64,000 nt of DNA, from the NCBI RefSeq assembly GCF_003390925.1, contig NZ_QUBS01000087.1, forward strand, positions 124,001 through 188,000, given 5' to 3'. The notes beneath the pieces are model-generated. The model made no database searches. It was not told where the DNA came from and worked only from the letters and a program-made list of their open reading frames with translations. A program made the position numbers and the translations under genes. Below are positions 26,948 to 36,368 of this stretch, in pieces (position 1 is the stretch's first letter; each line of letters begins with the position of its first letter). The DNA comes from Trinickia diaoshuihuensis. Its GTDB lineage: Bacteria > Pseudomonadota > Gammaproteobacteria > Burkholderiales > Burkholderiaceae.

Positions 26948-28441
26948 ATGAGCGAAACGACATTCGAGCAATGGGAGTCGAGCGCGGCGGCGCTGTCCAT
27001 CGAAAGCCGCGCATTCATCGACGGCGTCTATCGAGCGGCGGCGAGCGGCCGCACGTTCGATTGCAAAAGCCCGATCGATGGGCGCTTGCTCGCGCGCGTC
27101 GCCGAATGCGGCGAAGCCGACGTCGGCGCGGCAGTGGACGCCGCGCGACGCGCGTTCGAGCAGGGCGTTTGGCGTGGACTCAATCCGCGCGAGCGCAAGG
27201 CGGTCTTGTTGCGTTGGGCAGCTTCGATCCGCACGCATGCGCGAGAGTTGGCGTTGCTCGAGACGCTCGATGCGGGCAAGCCGATCGGCGATACGACGAC
27301 GGTCGATATCCCGGGCGCCGCCTATTGCCTCGAATGGTTCGCCGAAGCGATCGATAAAGTGAGCGGCGAAGTGGTGCCGGCCGATCTGCATCTCGTGGGG
27401 CTCGTCACGCGTGAGCCGATCGGTGTCGTGGCCGCCGTCGTGCCGTGGAATTTTCCGCTCCTCATGGCGGCTTGGAAATTCGCGCCCGCGCTGGCCGCGG
27501 GCAATAGCGTCGTGCTCAAGCCGTCGGAGAAGTCGCCGCTCACCGCCATTCGCATTGCGCAACTCGCGCATGAGGCCGGCGTTCCGGCCGGCGTGTTCAA
27601 TGTCGTGCCGGGCGCGGGCGAGACGGGCAAGTTGCTGGCGTTGCATGGCGACGTCGATTGCATCGCGTTCACGGGCTCGACGCAGGTCGGCAAGCTGATC
27701 ATGCAATATGCGGGGCAATCGAATCTGAAACGCGTGTGGCTGGAACTCGGCGGCAAATCGCCGAACATCGTATTGGACGATTGCCCGGACCTGGAGCGGG
27801 CGGCGAAGGCCGCGGCCGGCGCGATCTTCTACAACATGGGCGAGATGTGCACGGCCGGATCGCGTTTGCTGGTCCATCGCAGTATCAAGGACGCCTTTCT
27901 CGATAAGCTATTGGACGCCGCGCGTACCTATGCGCCTGGCCATCCGCTCGATCCGCGCACGTCGATGGGCGCGATCATCGACGGCGTGCAGTTCGAGCGG
28001 GTCCTTGGCTACATCGAAGCGGGCCGGGCGCAAGCGCGGTTGCTGGCCGGGGGAAGTCCCGCGAACGTGGTCGCCGGCGGGCTCTACATCGAGCCGACCA
28101 TCTTCGATGTGACTCGGCGCGATACGCGTATTGCCCGCGAAGAGATTTTCGGGCCGGTGTTGTCCGTGATCTCGTTCGATGACGTGGACGAAGCCGTTGC
28201 GATCGCAAACGACACCGAGTATGGTCTCGCCGCGGCTGTATGGACCGCGAGCCTCACGCGTGCGCACGAAGTGGCGCGCCGGCTGCGAGCCGGTACGGTA
28301 TGGGTCAACTGTTACGATGAGGGCGGGGATATGAACTTCCCGTTCGGCGGCTATCGGCAGTCGGGCAACGGACGCGACAAGTCCTTGCATGCGCTCGAGA
28401 AGTACACCGAATTGAAGTCGACGCTAATTAGGTTGCACTAA
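26948..28441 (+). CDS. puuC: Aldehyde dehydrogenase, gamma-glutamyl-gamma-aminobutyraldehyde/4-aminobutyraldehyde type
   Basis: A 497-residue NAD(P)+-dependent ALDH. Motifs: PWNFPLLMAAWKFAPALAAG, FTGSTQVGKL, catalytic Glu in LELGGKSPNIV, catalytic Cys in GEMCTAGSRLLV, and EEIFGPVLSV. Its position beside puuA/puuD/spuC and agmatinase indicates oxidation of (glutamyl-)aminobutyraldehyde to the acid. The Cys motif has Thr-Ala rather than the more usual Ala-Gly spelling after Cys. GGAGA precedes the ATG. agmatinase follows after 19 bp. Confidence 0.85.
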   Translation: MSETTFEQWESSAAALSIESRAFIDGVYRAAASGRTFDCKSPIDGRLLARVAECGEADVGAAVDAARRAFEQGVWRGLNPRERKAVLLRWAASIRTHARELALLETLDAGKPIGDTTTVDIPGAAYCLEWFAEAIDKVSGEVVPADLHLVGLVTREPIGVVAAVVPWNFPLLMAAWKFAPALAAGNSVVLKPSEKSPLTAIRIAQLAHEAGVPAGVFNVVPGAGETGKLLALHGDVDCIAFTGSTQVGKLIMQYAGQSNLKRVWLELGGKSPNIVLDDCPDLERAAKAAAGAIFYNMGEMCTAGSRLLVHRSIKDAFLDKLLDAARTYAPGHPLDPRTSMGAIIDGVQFERVLGYIEAGRAQARLLAGGSPANVVAGGLYIEPTIFDVTRRDTRIAREEIFGPVLSVISFDDVDEAVAIANDTEYGLAAAVWTASLTRAHEVARRLRAGTVWVNCYDEGGDMNFPFGGYRQSGNGRDKSLHALEKYTELKSTLIRLH

Positions 28442-28460
28442 GGGACACTAGGTTTCATTC

Positions 28461-29429
28461 ATGACGGATCGGATATACGGCGACGGCGCCATTCGCCGTT
28501 CTTCACTTTATGGTTCTTCGATCGAAAGCACGTACGCGGGCGTGCTCTCGTTTATGCGGCGGCGGTACACGCGCGAGCTCGACGGGGTGGATGTGGCGAT
28601 CTCGGGCATCCCGCTCGATCTCGCGACGACGTTCCGCGCCGGTGCCCGCTTCGGGCCGGCGGCGATACGCGCTGCCAGCGTACAGTTGGCCGAACTGAAA
28701 CCCTATCCGTGGGGCTTCGATCCGTTCGACGATCTGGCCGTCGTCGATTACGGCGATTGCTGGCTCGATGCGCATAACCCGCTGACGATCAAGCCCGCCA
28801 TCGTCGAGCATGCGCGCACGATCTTGCGCAGCGGCACAAAGATGCTGACGTTCGGGGGCGACCATTTCATCACCTATCCGCTCTTGATTGCGCACGCCGA
28901 GCGATACGGCGCGCCGCTCTCGCTGATCCACTTCGATGCGCATTGCGATACATGGCCCGATGAGACGCCCGATAGCCTCAATCACGGCACGATGTTCTAC
29001 AAGGCCGTGAAAGATGGGCTCATCGATCCGGCCAGGTCGGTGCAAATCGGTATCCGGACGTGGAACGACGACTTCATGGGCATGCACGTGATCGACGCCG
29101 GTTGGATTCACGAACACGGCACGCGCGCGGCGGTCGAGCGAATCGGCGCGGTGGTGGGCGAGCGGGCCGCTTATTTGACGTTCGATATCGACTGTCTCGA
29201 TCCCGCGTTCGCGCCGGGCACGGGCACGCCCGTGGCAGGGGGGCTTTCGTCGGCGCAAGCGCTCGCCATCGTGCGCGCAATGAGCCGGTTCGACATCGTC
29301 GGGGCCGACGTCGTGGAAGTGGCGCCCGCTTATGATCATGCCGACATCACATCGATCGCCGCGGCGCACGTTGCCTGCGATTTGCTGTGCTTATGGCGCC
29401 AACGCAAGGTCGGGCTGACGTCGGCGTGA
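28461..29429 (+). CDS. speB: Agmatinase / ureohydrolase
   Basis: A 322-residue arginase-family enzyme with all binuclear Mn ligands: GGDHFITYPLL, HFDAHCDTW and DIDCLDPAFAPGTGTP. Agmatinase splits agmatine into putrescine and urea, feeding the adjoining putrescine route; the N-terminal YAGVLSFMRRRYTREL and the GGDHF motif favour agmatinase over arginase or guanidinobutyrase, but the latter is possible in this family. It starts 19 bp after the aldehyde dehydrogenase gene, so both are co-transcribed. Confidence 0.85.
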   Translation: MTDRIYGDGAIRRSSLYGSSIESTYAGVLSFMRRRYTRELDGVDVAISGIPLDLATTFRAGARFGPAAIRAASVQLAELKPYPWGFDPFDDLAVVDYGDCWLDAHNPLTIKPAIVEHARTILRSGTKMLTFGGDHFITYPLLIAHAERYGAPLSLIHFDAHCDTWPDETPDSLNHGTMFYKAVKDGLIDPARSVQIGIRTWNDDFMGMHVIDAGWIHEHGTRAAVERIGAVVGERAAYLTFDIDCLDPAFAPGTGTPVAGGLSSAQALAIVRAMSRFDIVGADVVEVAPAYDHADITSIAAAHVACDLLCLWRQRKVGLTSA

Positions 29430-29466
29430 GGGCGACCGGCAGGCGATGCTCGGCCCGAGTGGATGG

Positions 29467-30903
29467 TTAACGCGGCGCGAGGCCCTCACGGTGCGGTAAC
29501 GGGCGCGTACGGCTCGCTCTTGCCGCAAGGCAAGCGGCACCCGCGTACGTCACGCCTGCCAGCACGCCCACGATCGTCAGCGCGATCGATAAATGAGTGG
29601 TGAGCACGGCGCTGGCGCCGGCGAAGGCAACGCCGAGCAAACTGCCTGCTTGGCGCAAGGCGTTGAGCAAGCCCGACGCCACCCCGGCCGATTCGCCCGG
29701 CACTTGTTCGAGAATCGTCGAAATCATCGGCGGCACTGATAGCGCCGTACCCGCGCCGAAGGCGGCCATCGCCGCCACCACGAACGCCCAGGGCGCGCTC
29801 GTCTCCAACAGCGCGGTCATGGCCGGGCCGGCGAGCGTGGCGGTCGCAAGACCGATCGTCATCATGCGCGTGGCGCTCAGGCGGCCTTGCAGCTTGCCCG
29901 CCAGCACATTGCCGAACGATAGGCTCGCGGCCATCGGCAACATCGCAAGTCCCGTGTGCCGCGCATCGAGCCCGCGCACGCCGTGCAGATAAAGGCTCAA
30001 CAGGAACAGTACGGCGAAGTAGCCGATATAAACGAGCGTTCCGCTTGCGTTCATGGCGACGAACTTCGCATTGCCAAACCAGGCGAGCGGCACCATCGGC
30101 TCTGCCGCGCGCCGTTCGATCGCGATCAGGGCGGCGGTGGAGCCGATCGCGACCAGTACGGCGATCCAAACCTGCGGCGACGCGATGCCGCGCGTCGGCA
30201 ACTCGATCGCGGTGAAACACAGCGCGGCCAGCGCAATCGTACTGGCGAGTTGGCCGCCCAAATCGAAGGCGCTCGGGCGCGCCGGCTTGACATCGGCCCG
30301 CACGACCATCCAAGCGCCCGCCAACGCGACGAGGCCGGTCGGCACGTTCACGAGGAACGCGCTCCGCCAGCCAAACCCATCGACGAGTAGTCCCCCGGCC
30401 ACCGGGCCGATCGCCGCGGCAACCGATGCGATGCCGGCCCAGGCGGCGATCGCACGCGCGCGCTCGGCGGGATCGGTGAAGGTGGCGCGCACGATCGAGA
30501 GCGAAGCAGGCAGGAACAGCGCCGCGCCCGTGCCTTGGGCGAAGCGGGCCGCGATGAGCGTACCCACGGAGGGCGCGAGCCCGCATGCGGCCGACGCCGC
30601 GACGAACAGCGCGAGACCCGACAGATAGATCGTTTTTGCGCCGAAACGGTCGGATGCGACGCCGCCGGCCAGGATCAGCGCGGCGAAACTGAGCGTGTAG
30701 GCATCGACGATCCACGCCAAGCCCGCCACGGACGCATCGAGACGCGCGCGCATCGACGGCAGCGCAACGTTGACGATCGTCGTATCGAGCACCGCCATGA
30801 ACATCCCGCTTGCGACGAGCACGAGCGCCAAGCGCCGGCGCAGGATGGCGGCGCGCCCGCGCGCGGGGTTGGGGTAGAGCGGTTCCACTGCACAGTCGGT
30901 CAT
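29467..30903 (-). CDS. MFS drug exporter, DHA2 (EmrB/QacA-like) type
   Basis: A 478-residue transporter with about fourteen hydrophobic segments. Motif D1 LDTTIVNVALPSM in TM1, WIVDAYTLSFAALIL in TM2, loop motif A-like GGVASDRFGAK, and motif C-like GPVAGGLLVDGFGWRSAFLVNVP identify the DHA2 proton-antiporter family. The start is fixed by GGAGG 6 nt upstream of the ATG at 30903; the frame continues further upstream but only overlaps the divergent LysR gene. Together with that regulator it forms a typical regulator/exporter pair. Substrate unknown. Confidence 0.85.
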   Translation of the reverse strand: MTDCAVEPLYPNPARGRAAILRRRLALVLVASGMFMAVLDTTIVNVALPSMRARLDASVAGLAWIVDAYTLSFAALILAGGVASDRFGAKTIYLSGLALFVAASAACGLAPSVGTLIAARFAQGTGAALFLPASLSIVRATFTDPAERARAIAAWAGIASVAAAIGPVAGGLLVDGFGWRSAFLVNVPTGLVALAGAWMVVRADVKPARPSAFDLGGQLASTIALAALCFTAIELPTRGIASPQVWIAVLVAIGSTAALIAIERRAAEPMVPLAWFGNAKFVAMNASGTLVYIGYFAVLFLLSLYLHGVRGLDARHTGLAMLPMAASLSFGNVLAGKLQGRLSATRMMTIGLATATLAGPAMTALLETSAPWAFVVAAMAAFGAGTALSVPPMISTILEQVPGESAGVASGLLNALRQAGSLLGVAFAGASAVLTTHLSIALTIVGVLAGVTYAGAACLAARASRTRPLPHREGLAPR

Positions 30904-31056
30904 ACACGCCTCCGGATCTCGGCATCGTTCGATACCGCCAATAGCCGAAGTGTATAGACCGGTATTGCTGCGATAAAGTAGTGAATCTGCAGGAGGGCGA
31001 TGCAAATATGCATCACGCCGATTCGCACTCGAAGCACTACGAATGCTCGTAAAACC

Positions 31057-31929
31057 ATGATGAACTGGGATAATGCCCGCTATTTCCTCGCTGTGGCGCG
31101 CACGGGCACGCTGCGCGGCGCCGCGTCGCGGCTTGGTGTCGATCAGGCGACGGTTGGCCGGCGCATCGCCGCGCTGGAACAGACGCTGTCGGCGAGACTC
31201 TTCTTGCGCACGCCCGCGATGTACGTCCTGACGAGCGCGGGCGAGGCGCTGATCGCGCCGGCCGAGGCGATGGAGCAGGCCGTGCATCAGATCGAGCGCC
31301 GCATCGTCGGCATGGACGATCAATTGTGCGGGACGATCCGCGTCGCCACGACCGATTCCCTCGGCAAACGGTTCGTCGTGCCCGCGATCGCGAAGCTGCA
31401 CGCCGCGCATCCGGGAATCGAGGTGGTGTGCGTCACGTCGCCCGGGATTGCGAATTTGACGCGGCGCGAGGCGGACGTCGCGATCCGCACCTTGCGGCCG
31501 GAATCGCCCGATCTCATCGTGCGCCGCCTGGCTCAGCTAGAGGCGGGCATCTACGCCTCCCGCGCCTATGTGGCGGCACGCGGCGCGCCGAGCGAGGGCA
31601 GTGCGTTCGAAGGCCATGACCTTCTCATGTACCAGCGCAACCTGGTACCGTCGATGTGGGATTCCCTGTGCGGGGAGCCCACCCACCGCGGACGCGTGGC
31701 GTTCCAGACCTCATCCACCACGATGCTGCTCGAAGCCGCGGTGGCCGGTATCGGCGTGACCGAACTGCCGTGTTTCCGCGCCGACGAGGAGCCCGAGCTC
31801 GTGCGCGTGATGCCCAACCGCGCCGATCGTTTCGACGTTTGGCTCGTGGCCCATGCGGATTTGTACAAAACAGCCCGTATCCAGGCGTTCATCGACGTCG
31901 TCGCGCAGGCGTTCGAGGGCGCGCTCTGA
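31057..31929 (+). CDS. LysR-family transcriptional regulator
   Basis: A 290-residue LTTR. The N-terminal winged helix (MNWDNARYFLAVARTGTLRGAASRLGVDQATVGRRIAALE) is followed by a periplasmic-binding-like effector domain (GTIRVATTDSLG; ADVAIRTLRPE). It is divergent from the MFS exporter across 153 bp, which contains an ATAGACCGGTAT partial dyad (30954-30965), a possible LTTR site. Likely controls the exporter in response to an unknown ligand. A second ATG sits one codon downstream. Confidence 0.87.
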   Translation: MMNWDNARYFLAVARTGTLRGAASRLGVDQATVGRRIAALEQTLSARLFLRTPAMYVLTSAGEALIAPAEAMEQAVHQIERRIVGMDDQLCGTIRVATTDSLGKRFVVPAIAKLHAAHPGIEVVCVTSPGIANLTRREADVAIRTLRPESPDLIVRRLAQLEAGIYASRAYVAARGAPSEGSAFEGHDLLMYQRNLVPSMWDSLCGEPTHRGRVAFQTSSTTMLLEAAVAGIGVTELPCFRADEEPELVRVMPNRADRFDVWLVAHADLYKTARIQAFIDVVAQAFEGAL

Positions 31930-32044
31930 ATCCCGCTGGCCGCGCGCGTGCGCGGTTCACGTCGAAACTCGATCAAACGCTCTACTATCGCCGTTGCGCG
32001 CGGCACGTTAATCTTGCGCGTCGTTACTTGGAGCGAACACAACA

Positions 32045-34231
32045 ATGAAACAAAACAATCCGTTGTTAGCCGTAACACTGTTGTCCTGTCTGACCGCCTC
32101 GAGCGCTTCCTGGTCCGCCGATCTTCCCCCCGTCGCCCCCGTGCGTCCCGTCCAGAACGTCTACTTCGGCACGCCCGTCGTGGACAATTACCGCTACATG
32201 GAGAACCTGCAGGACCCCGAGGTCCAAAGCTGGATGAAGGGGCAGAACGATTACACGCGTCGGGTCCTCGCGGGGATTCCGGCGCGCGAGGCGCTCGCCC
32301 AGCGCGTCGAAACGTTGATGGGCGGCGATTTGCGCCGTGTGACCTTCACCCGCCGCGGCCATCGCCTGTTCTATCAGACGGCGGCCGCGGGCGATAACCT
32401 GCTCAAGCTCGCGTATCGCGACGGCGTGAACGGAGAAGAGCACGTACTCGTCGATCCGGCGAAGCTTTCCACCGACAGCGCGCGCCATTTCGCGCTCGAT
32501 TGGTACATGCCGTCGTGGGACGGCCGTTATGTCGCCTATGGCATTTCGGAAGGCGGCTCGGAGCAGAGCGTCTTGCATGTGATCGACGTTCAAACGGGGC
32601 GCCAGCTTGCCGAATCGATCGACCGGACGAGTTCGTGTGTCGTCTCTTGGCGCAGCGACAACCGGTCCTTCTTCTACCTGCGCTACCCGAAGGTCGGCCC
32701 CGATACGCCGCCGGCGCTGCAGGAATACAACGCCGTGGCGCACGTGCACGTTCTCGGGCAACACGAGAACGGCGACGGCGACGTGGCCGTATTCGGCCGT
32801 GGCGTATCGCCGAAGGTGGACGTGCCGGAAGGGCAGGCCGCCTATGTCATGGTCTCGCCCGGTTCGCCTTACGCGGTGGCCGTGGCCAACCACAACATGG
32901 ATAACAACCCGAACACGTTCTATGTCGCGCGCATCGCGGACATTCACGGCGCCGATACGCCGTGGCGCAAGATCGCCACCCCGGAAGACGGCGTGGTCGA
33001 TGTCCAACTGCGCGGCGACCGGCTTTATGCGCTGACCGGCAAAGACGCCCCGCGTTTCAAGGTCGTTTCGGCGCCGCTCGCGCATCCCGATCTCGCACGC
33101 GCGCAAGCGATCGTGCCCGAGGGCGCGAACGTCATCGATTCGTTCGAACTGGGCGCCGACGGCATTTATTTGTCGGAGCGCGCGGGGGCCACGTTCGAAT
33201 TGCATCGAACCGGCTTTGACGGCAAGAGCGATACGAATATCGCGCTGCCGTTCGCGGGCGCGATCCACGATCTGGCCGTCGACTCGACGTTGCCCGGCGT
33301 CATGTTCGCGCTGCATAGCTGGACCCAATCGCCGCGCGAGCTTGCCTATGCGCCGGGCGCGCCGGCCGCGGCCGATACGGGCCTGATTCCGCCGTCGAAG
33401 ACGGAAGCGGACGACTTGCAGGCGCAAGAGACGTTCGCCACGAGCTACGACGGCACGCGCGTGCCGGTGTCGATCATTTCGAAAAAGGACATCAAGCTCG
33501 ACGGCACGCACCCGACGATCATCTACGGCTACGGCAGCTACGGCTTGTCGATGGATCCGAGCTACCAGCCGGCCTGGCGCGCCTGGTTCGAGCAAGGCGG
33601 CGTCATGACGGTGGTGCATATGCGCGGCGGCGGCGAGTACGGCGACGCTTGGCATCGAGCCGGCCAGAAGCAGTGGAAGATCAATACGATGTTCGACTTC
33701 CTAGCGGGCGCGCATTACATGATCGATCATGGCTATACGCAGCGCCAATACCTCGTCGCGAACGGCCGCAGCGCGGGCGGCATCGTCATGGGCGGCGCGT
33801 TGACGATCGATCCGGGCCTGTTCCGCGTGGTGCTCGACGATGTCGGCGTCTCCGATACGCTGCGCTTCGAGACGGAGCCGAACGGACCGCCGAACGTGCC
33901 CGAGATGGGATCCACGGCAACGGAAGCCGGCTTTCACGGCGTCTATTCGATGAGCGCCTATGCGCACATCCACGACGGCACGCCGTATCCGGCGGTCATG
34001 TTCACGACGGGCGCGAACGATCCGCGCGTATCGCCGTGGCACATGCTCAAGATGACGGCGCGCGTCCAAGCGGCCACATCGAGCGGGCGCCCGGTTTTGC
34101 TGCGCGTCGACTACGACGCGGGCCACGGCATCGGCTCGAGCGTGAAGCAAACGGCCGACCGCTACGCGGACGAATGGGCGTTCTCGCTCTGGCAGACCGG
34201 CGCTGGCGCCTTCCAGCCGAAATCGCATTGA
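32045..34231 (+). CDS. Prolyl oligopeptidase family serine peptidase, exported
   Basis: A 728-residue S9A peptidase with a signal peptide (MKQNNPLLAVTLLSCLTASS, cleavage near SWSA). It begins with the beta-propeller segment (DNYRYMENLQDP), and the C-terminal hydrolase contains IIYGYGSYGLSMDPSY, nucleophile Ser in NGRSAGGIVMG, Asp in GANDPRVSPWHMLKM and His in DYDAGHGIG. Full-length S9A proteins cleave after proline in short peptides; the export signal suggests peptide scavenging in the periplasm. It stands alone and ends in a strong terminator hairpin. Confidence 0.9.
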   Translation: MKQNNPLLAVTLLSCLTASSASWSADLPPVAPVRPVQNVYFGTPVVDNYRYMENLQDPEVQSWMKGQNDYTRRVLAGIPAREALAQRVETLMGGDLRRVTFTRRGHRLFYQTAAAGDNLLKLAYRDGVNGEEHVLVDPAKLSTDSARHFALDWYMPSWDGRYVAYGISEGGSEQSVLHVIDVQTGRQLAESIDRTSSCVVSWRSDNRSFFYLRYPKVGPDTPPALQEYNAVAHVHVLGQHENGDGDVAVFGRGVSPKVDVPEGQAAYVMVSPGSPYAVAVANHNMDNNPNTFYVARIADIHGADTPWRKIATPEDGVVDVQLRGDRLYALTGKDAPRFKVVSAPLAHPDLARAQAIVPEGANVIDSFELGADGIYLSERAGATFELHRTGFDGKSDTNIALPFAGAIHDLAVDSTLPGVMFALHSWTQSPRELAYAPGAPAAADTGLIPPSKTEADDLQAQETFATSYDGTRVPVSIISKKDIKLDGTHPTIIYGYGSYGLSMDPSYQPAWRAWFEQGGVMTVVHMRGGGEYGDAWHRAGQKQWKINTMFDFLAGAHYMIDHGYTQRQYLVANGRSAGGIVMGGALTIDPGLFRVVLDDVGVSDTLRFETEPNGPPNVPEMGSTATEAGFHGVYSMSAYAHIHDGTPYPAVMFTTGANDPRVSPWHMLKMTARVQAATSSGRPVLLRVDYDAGHGIGSSVKQTADRYADEWAFSLWQTGAGAFQPKSH

Positions 34232-34238
34232 GCCGTTT

Positions 34239-34287
34239 CGCCCGCCCGGTGAAATGCCGGGCGGGCGGTTCACGGCCGTGTTTTCTT
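34239..34287 (+). terminator. Terminator after the prolyl oligopeptidase gene
   Basis: A perfect 11-bp stem CGCCCGCCCGG (34239-34249)/CCGGGCGGGCG (34257-34267) with loop TGAAATG is followed by a second small dyad CACGGCCGTG (34271-34280) and TTTTCTT. It lies between convergent genes and may serve both. Confidence 0.65.
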
Positions 34288-34301
34288 GCCGGCTAATCGA
34301 A

Positions 34302-35540
34302 TCAAGCCGCCTCGATAAACGTGTGGGCCGCGCGCGCGTCGGCCGATGCGCGCAGCGCGTCGAGCGCTTGCCTTTCGATCCGCCGGATGCGCTCGCGCGA
34401 CAAACCCGTGCGCTGCGCGATTTCATCATAGGTGCGCGGGACGTCGTCGCCGATGCCGAAGCGCTGACGTAAGACGTCGGCCTGGGCGGCCGGCATCGTC
34501 TGCAGCAGCGCGGCGACGCAAGCGTTCAGACGGTGAGCCGCTAGCACCTGGAACGGGTCCGTGCCCGCCTCATCCTCGAGCGCATCGACGAGCGGCGCTT
34601 CGCCGTCGGCCATGGGCGCGTCGAGCGACAGCGGTTCGGCCGGCAAAGCGAGTAACATCCGCAATTTCTCCCGCGGCAGACCGGTGAGTTCGGCCAGTTC
34701 GTCGACGCCGGCTTTCGCCCCCGTACGTTGATGCGCTTGGTGGGCGATGCGCCGGACGCGGCTTGCCTCGTCGCTCACGTGCACCGGCACGCGAATCGTG
34801 CGGGCGCGGTCGGCCACGGCGCGCGACACGGCTTGGCGGATCCACCACGTGGCATAAGTCGAGAACTTGAAGCCACGCCGGTACTCGAATTTCTCGACCG
34901 CGCGCATGAGCCCGAGGCTCCCTTCTTGGACGAGATCGGCCAGGTCGAGCCCTCGATGTTGGTAGCGCTTGGCGATCGACAGCACGAGTCGAAGGTTGGC
35001 CTCGACCATGCGCGCCGTGGCGCGTGCAACGCGCGCCTGGGCGGCCGCGAGGTCGCGCCGCCGGGCCGGGCTCGCGGGCTCGTTCGCGGCGGCCTGCGCC
35101 AATATCTCGCGTCCGGCTTCGATTTCCATCGCCAGCGCGATTTCGTCTTCACGGGTGAGCAGGGGCACCGCGTGCATGCGCCGCGTGAAGACGGCCAACG
35201 GCTCCGTCGATGCGCGCGTGCCCGCCGCGGCTTCTCGCAGCACGTCGCCGGCCTGTTCGAGCGAGTCGCTGTCCATGTATCCCGACGGTTCCTCCATTTG
35301 GAAGCCGTCGGCCGGCGGCCGTTCCTCGAGTATGGCGATGCCTGTCTCCGCTAAGGCGGTGCGTACGGTATCGGCGAGACTTTGATCGTCGGGCAGCGCA
35401 TCGGCCAGATCCGCTTCGGTCAAATAGCCTTGCCGCGCGGCGACTGCGAGCAACTGGGCGAGCGTGTCGGCATGGATGGGGTGCTCGGTGCTCATGCCGG
35501 GAGCGCGCGCGCCGGACGATGCGTTCGTATGCAGATTCAT
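34302..35540 (-). CDS. Compact RpoD-like group 2 sigma-70 factor
   Basis: About 412 residues. A region-1.1-like N-terminus (QLLAVAARQGYLTEADLADALPDD) is followed by region 1.2, then regions 2.1-2.4 (MVEANLRLVLSIAKRYQHRGLDLADLVQEG; FSTYATWWIRQAVSRAVADRARTIRVPVHV), region 3 (VDELAELTGLPREKLRML) and region 4 with the helix-turn-helix YDEIAQRTGLSRERIRRIERQALDALR. The large non-conserved insert of beta-proteobacterial RpoD is missing, so this is an alternative primary-type sigma, distinct from RpoS in having region 1.1. Start is uncertain: 35540, 35495 or 35633, none with a strong ribosome-binding site. It lies 184 bp downstream of a small gene that has a perfect FNR box. Confidence 0.82.
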   Translation of the reverse strand: MNLHTNASSGARAPGMSTEHPIHADTLAQLLAVAARQGYLTEADLADALPDDQSLADTVRTALAETGIAILEERPPADGFQMEEPSGYMDSDSLEQAGDVLREAAAGTRASTEPLAVFTRRMHAVPLLTREDEIALAMEIEAGREILAQAAANEPASPARRRDLAAAQARVARATARMVEANLRLVLSIAKRYQHRGLDLADLVQEGSLGLMRAVEKFEYRRGFKFSTYATWWIRQAVSRAVADRARTIRVPVHVSDEASRVRRIAHQAHQRTGAKAGVDELAELTGLPREKLRMLLALPAEPLSLDAPMADGEAPLVDALEDEAGTDPFQVLAAHRLNACVAALLQTMPAAQADVLRQRFGIGDDVPRTYDEIAQRTGLSRERIRRIERQALDALRASADARAAHTFIEAA

Positions 35541-35724
35541 GTGATCGACGGGAACGACCCGCTCGTGCAGAGAGACGACACCCCCGGGTTGCGCGTGCAG
35601 CCCGCGAGGAACCCTACGAAAGCGCTCGCGCATGCGCGGCGCTCGTACGAGGTCTCATCTGGGGACGATCGGCGCGAGTTCAATCCAATCGCGCGTGTGC
35701 GTGCCGTTTGCGGGCGTCGTCGCG

Positions 35725-36138
35725 CTATGCGGTGCGCCGTACGTCGATATCGCCGGACTGACCGTTCGGCACGGCCACGGGCTTGCCGAACCACGGCACT
35801 TCGGTTTGCAACGAGGCCGCGTAGGCGGACCAGCCTTGAGGGTTGCCCGCGAACAAATGCTCGCGTACCGGCGTGGCCAGGGCCGCGTGATCGAGCGGCG
35901 TTTCGAGCAGCAGTTGCGGCCATAGGCAGAACGCGCGCAGCGTTGCCGCCGCGAACTCCGGCACGGTCATGCGTTCGTAGGCGTATTCGAGCAGTGGAAC
36001 GTCGGCCAGCAGCGGCTGCAGCTCGATCAGCTCGCCCAGCGTTTGGTCTGCGCCCTCGTGCTCCATCAGCAGGCTCGCCGTCTGCAACACGCCGCCCAAG
36101 TGCAACAGCAAGGCCCGGCGTTCGTGGTTCTCGTCCAT
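35725..36138 (-). CDS. Small protein of unknown function preceding the sigma factor gene
   Basis: A 137-residue, mainly helical, acidic-to-neutral protein (MDENHERRALLLHLGGVLQTASLLMEH at the start; TEVPWFGKPVAVPNG toward the end), without export signal or membrane segment. AAGGAG 7 nt before the 36138 ATG fixes the start. A perfect FNR/ANR box lies about 115 bp upstream in class II position relative to a plausible -10, so low-oxygen induction is predicted. No family is recognised. Confidence 0.6.
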   Translation of the reverse strand: MDENHERRALLLHLGGVLQTASLLMEHEGADQTLGELIELQPLLADVPLLEYAYERMTVPEFAAATLRAFCLWPQLLLETPLDHAALATPVREHLFAGNPQGWSAYAASLQTEVPWFGKPVAVPNGQSGDIDVRRTA

Positions 36139-36246
36139 TCGATGCTCCTTGCCGCATCGATGCGGCCCTCGTTTCGGTACGCGCCTCGGCGCCACGGGCA
36201 CACGCGACAATTATCGCTATGGTAGGCACCGCTCGTGAAGCGGCTG

Positions 36247-36260
36247 TTGATCGGCATCAA
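36247..36260 (-). promoter_or_regulatory. Perfect FNR/ANR box upstream of the small gene/sigma locus
   Basis: TTGATCGGCATCAA is an exact TTGAT-N4-ATCAA dyad. Reading leftward, TACCAT (36224-36219) is a 4/6 -10 hexamer; a start 7 nt after it, near 36212, places the dyad centre at -41.5, the class II activation position. A second possible -10, GATAAT (36215-36210), would give about -50. Confidence 0.72.
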
Positions 36261-36368
36261 GCCGGGAGAAACGCCGCGCCTGCGATCCAAAAGACTTCGA
36301 CTTCGCCAAGACCGGCGAGTTGCCGGCGCGGCGAAAAATCGTCGGACAACGGGAATGCCGGCGTCCGA

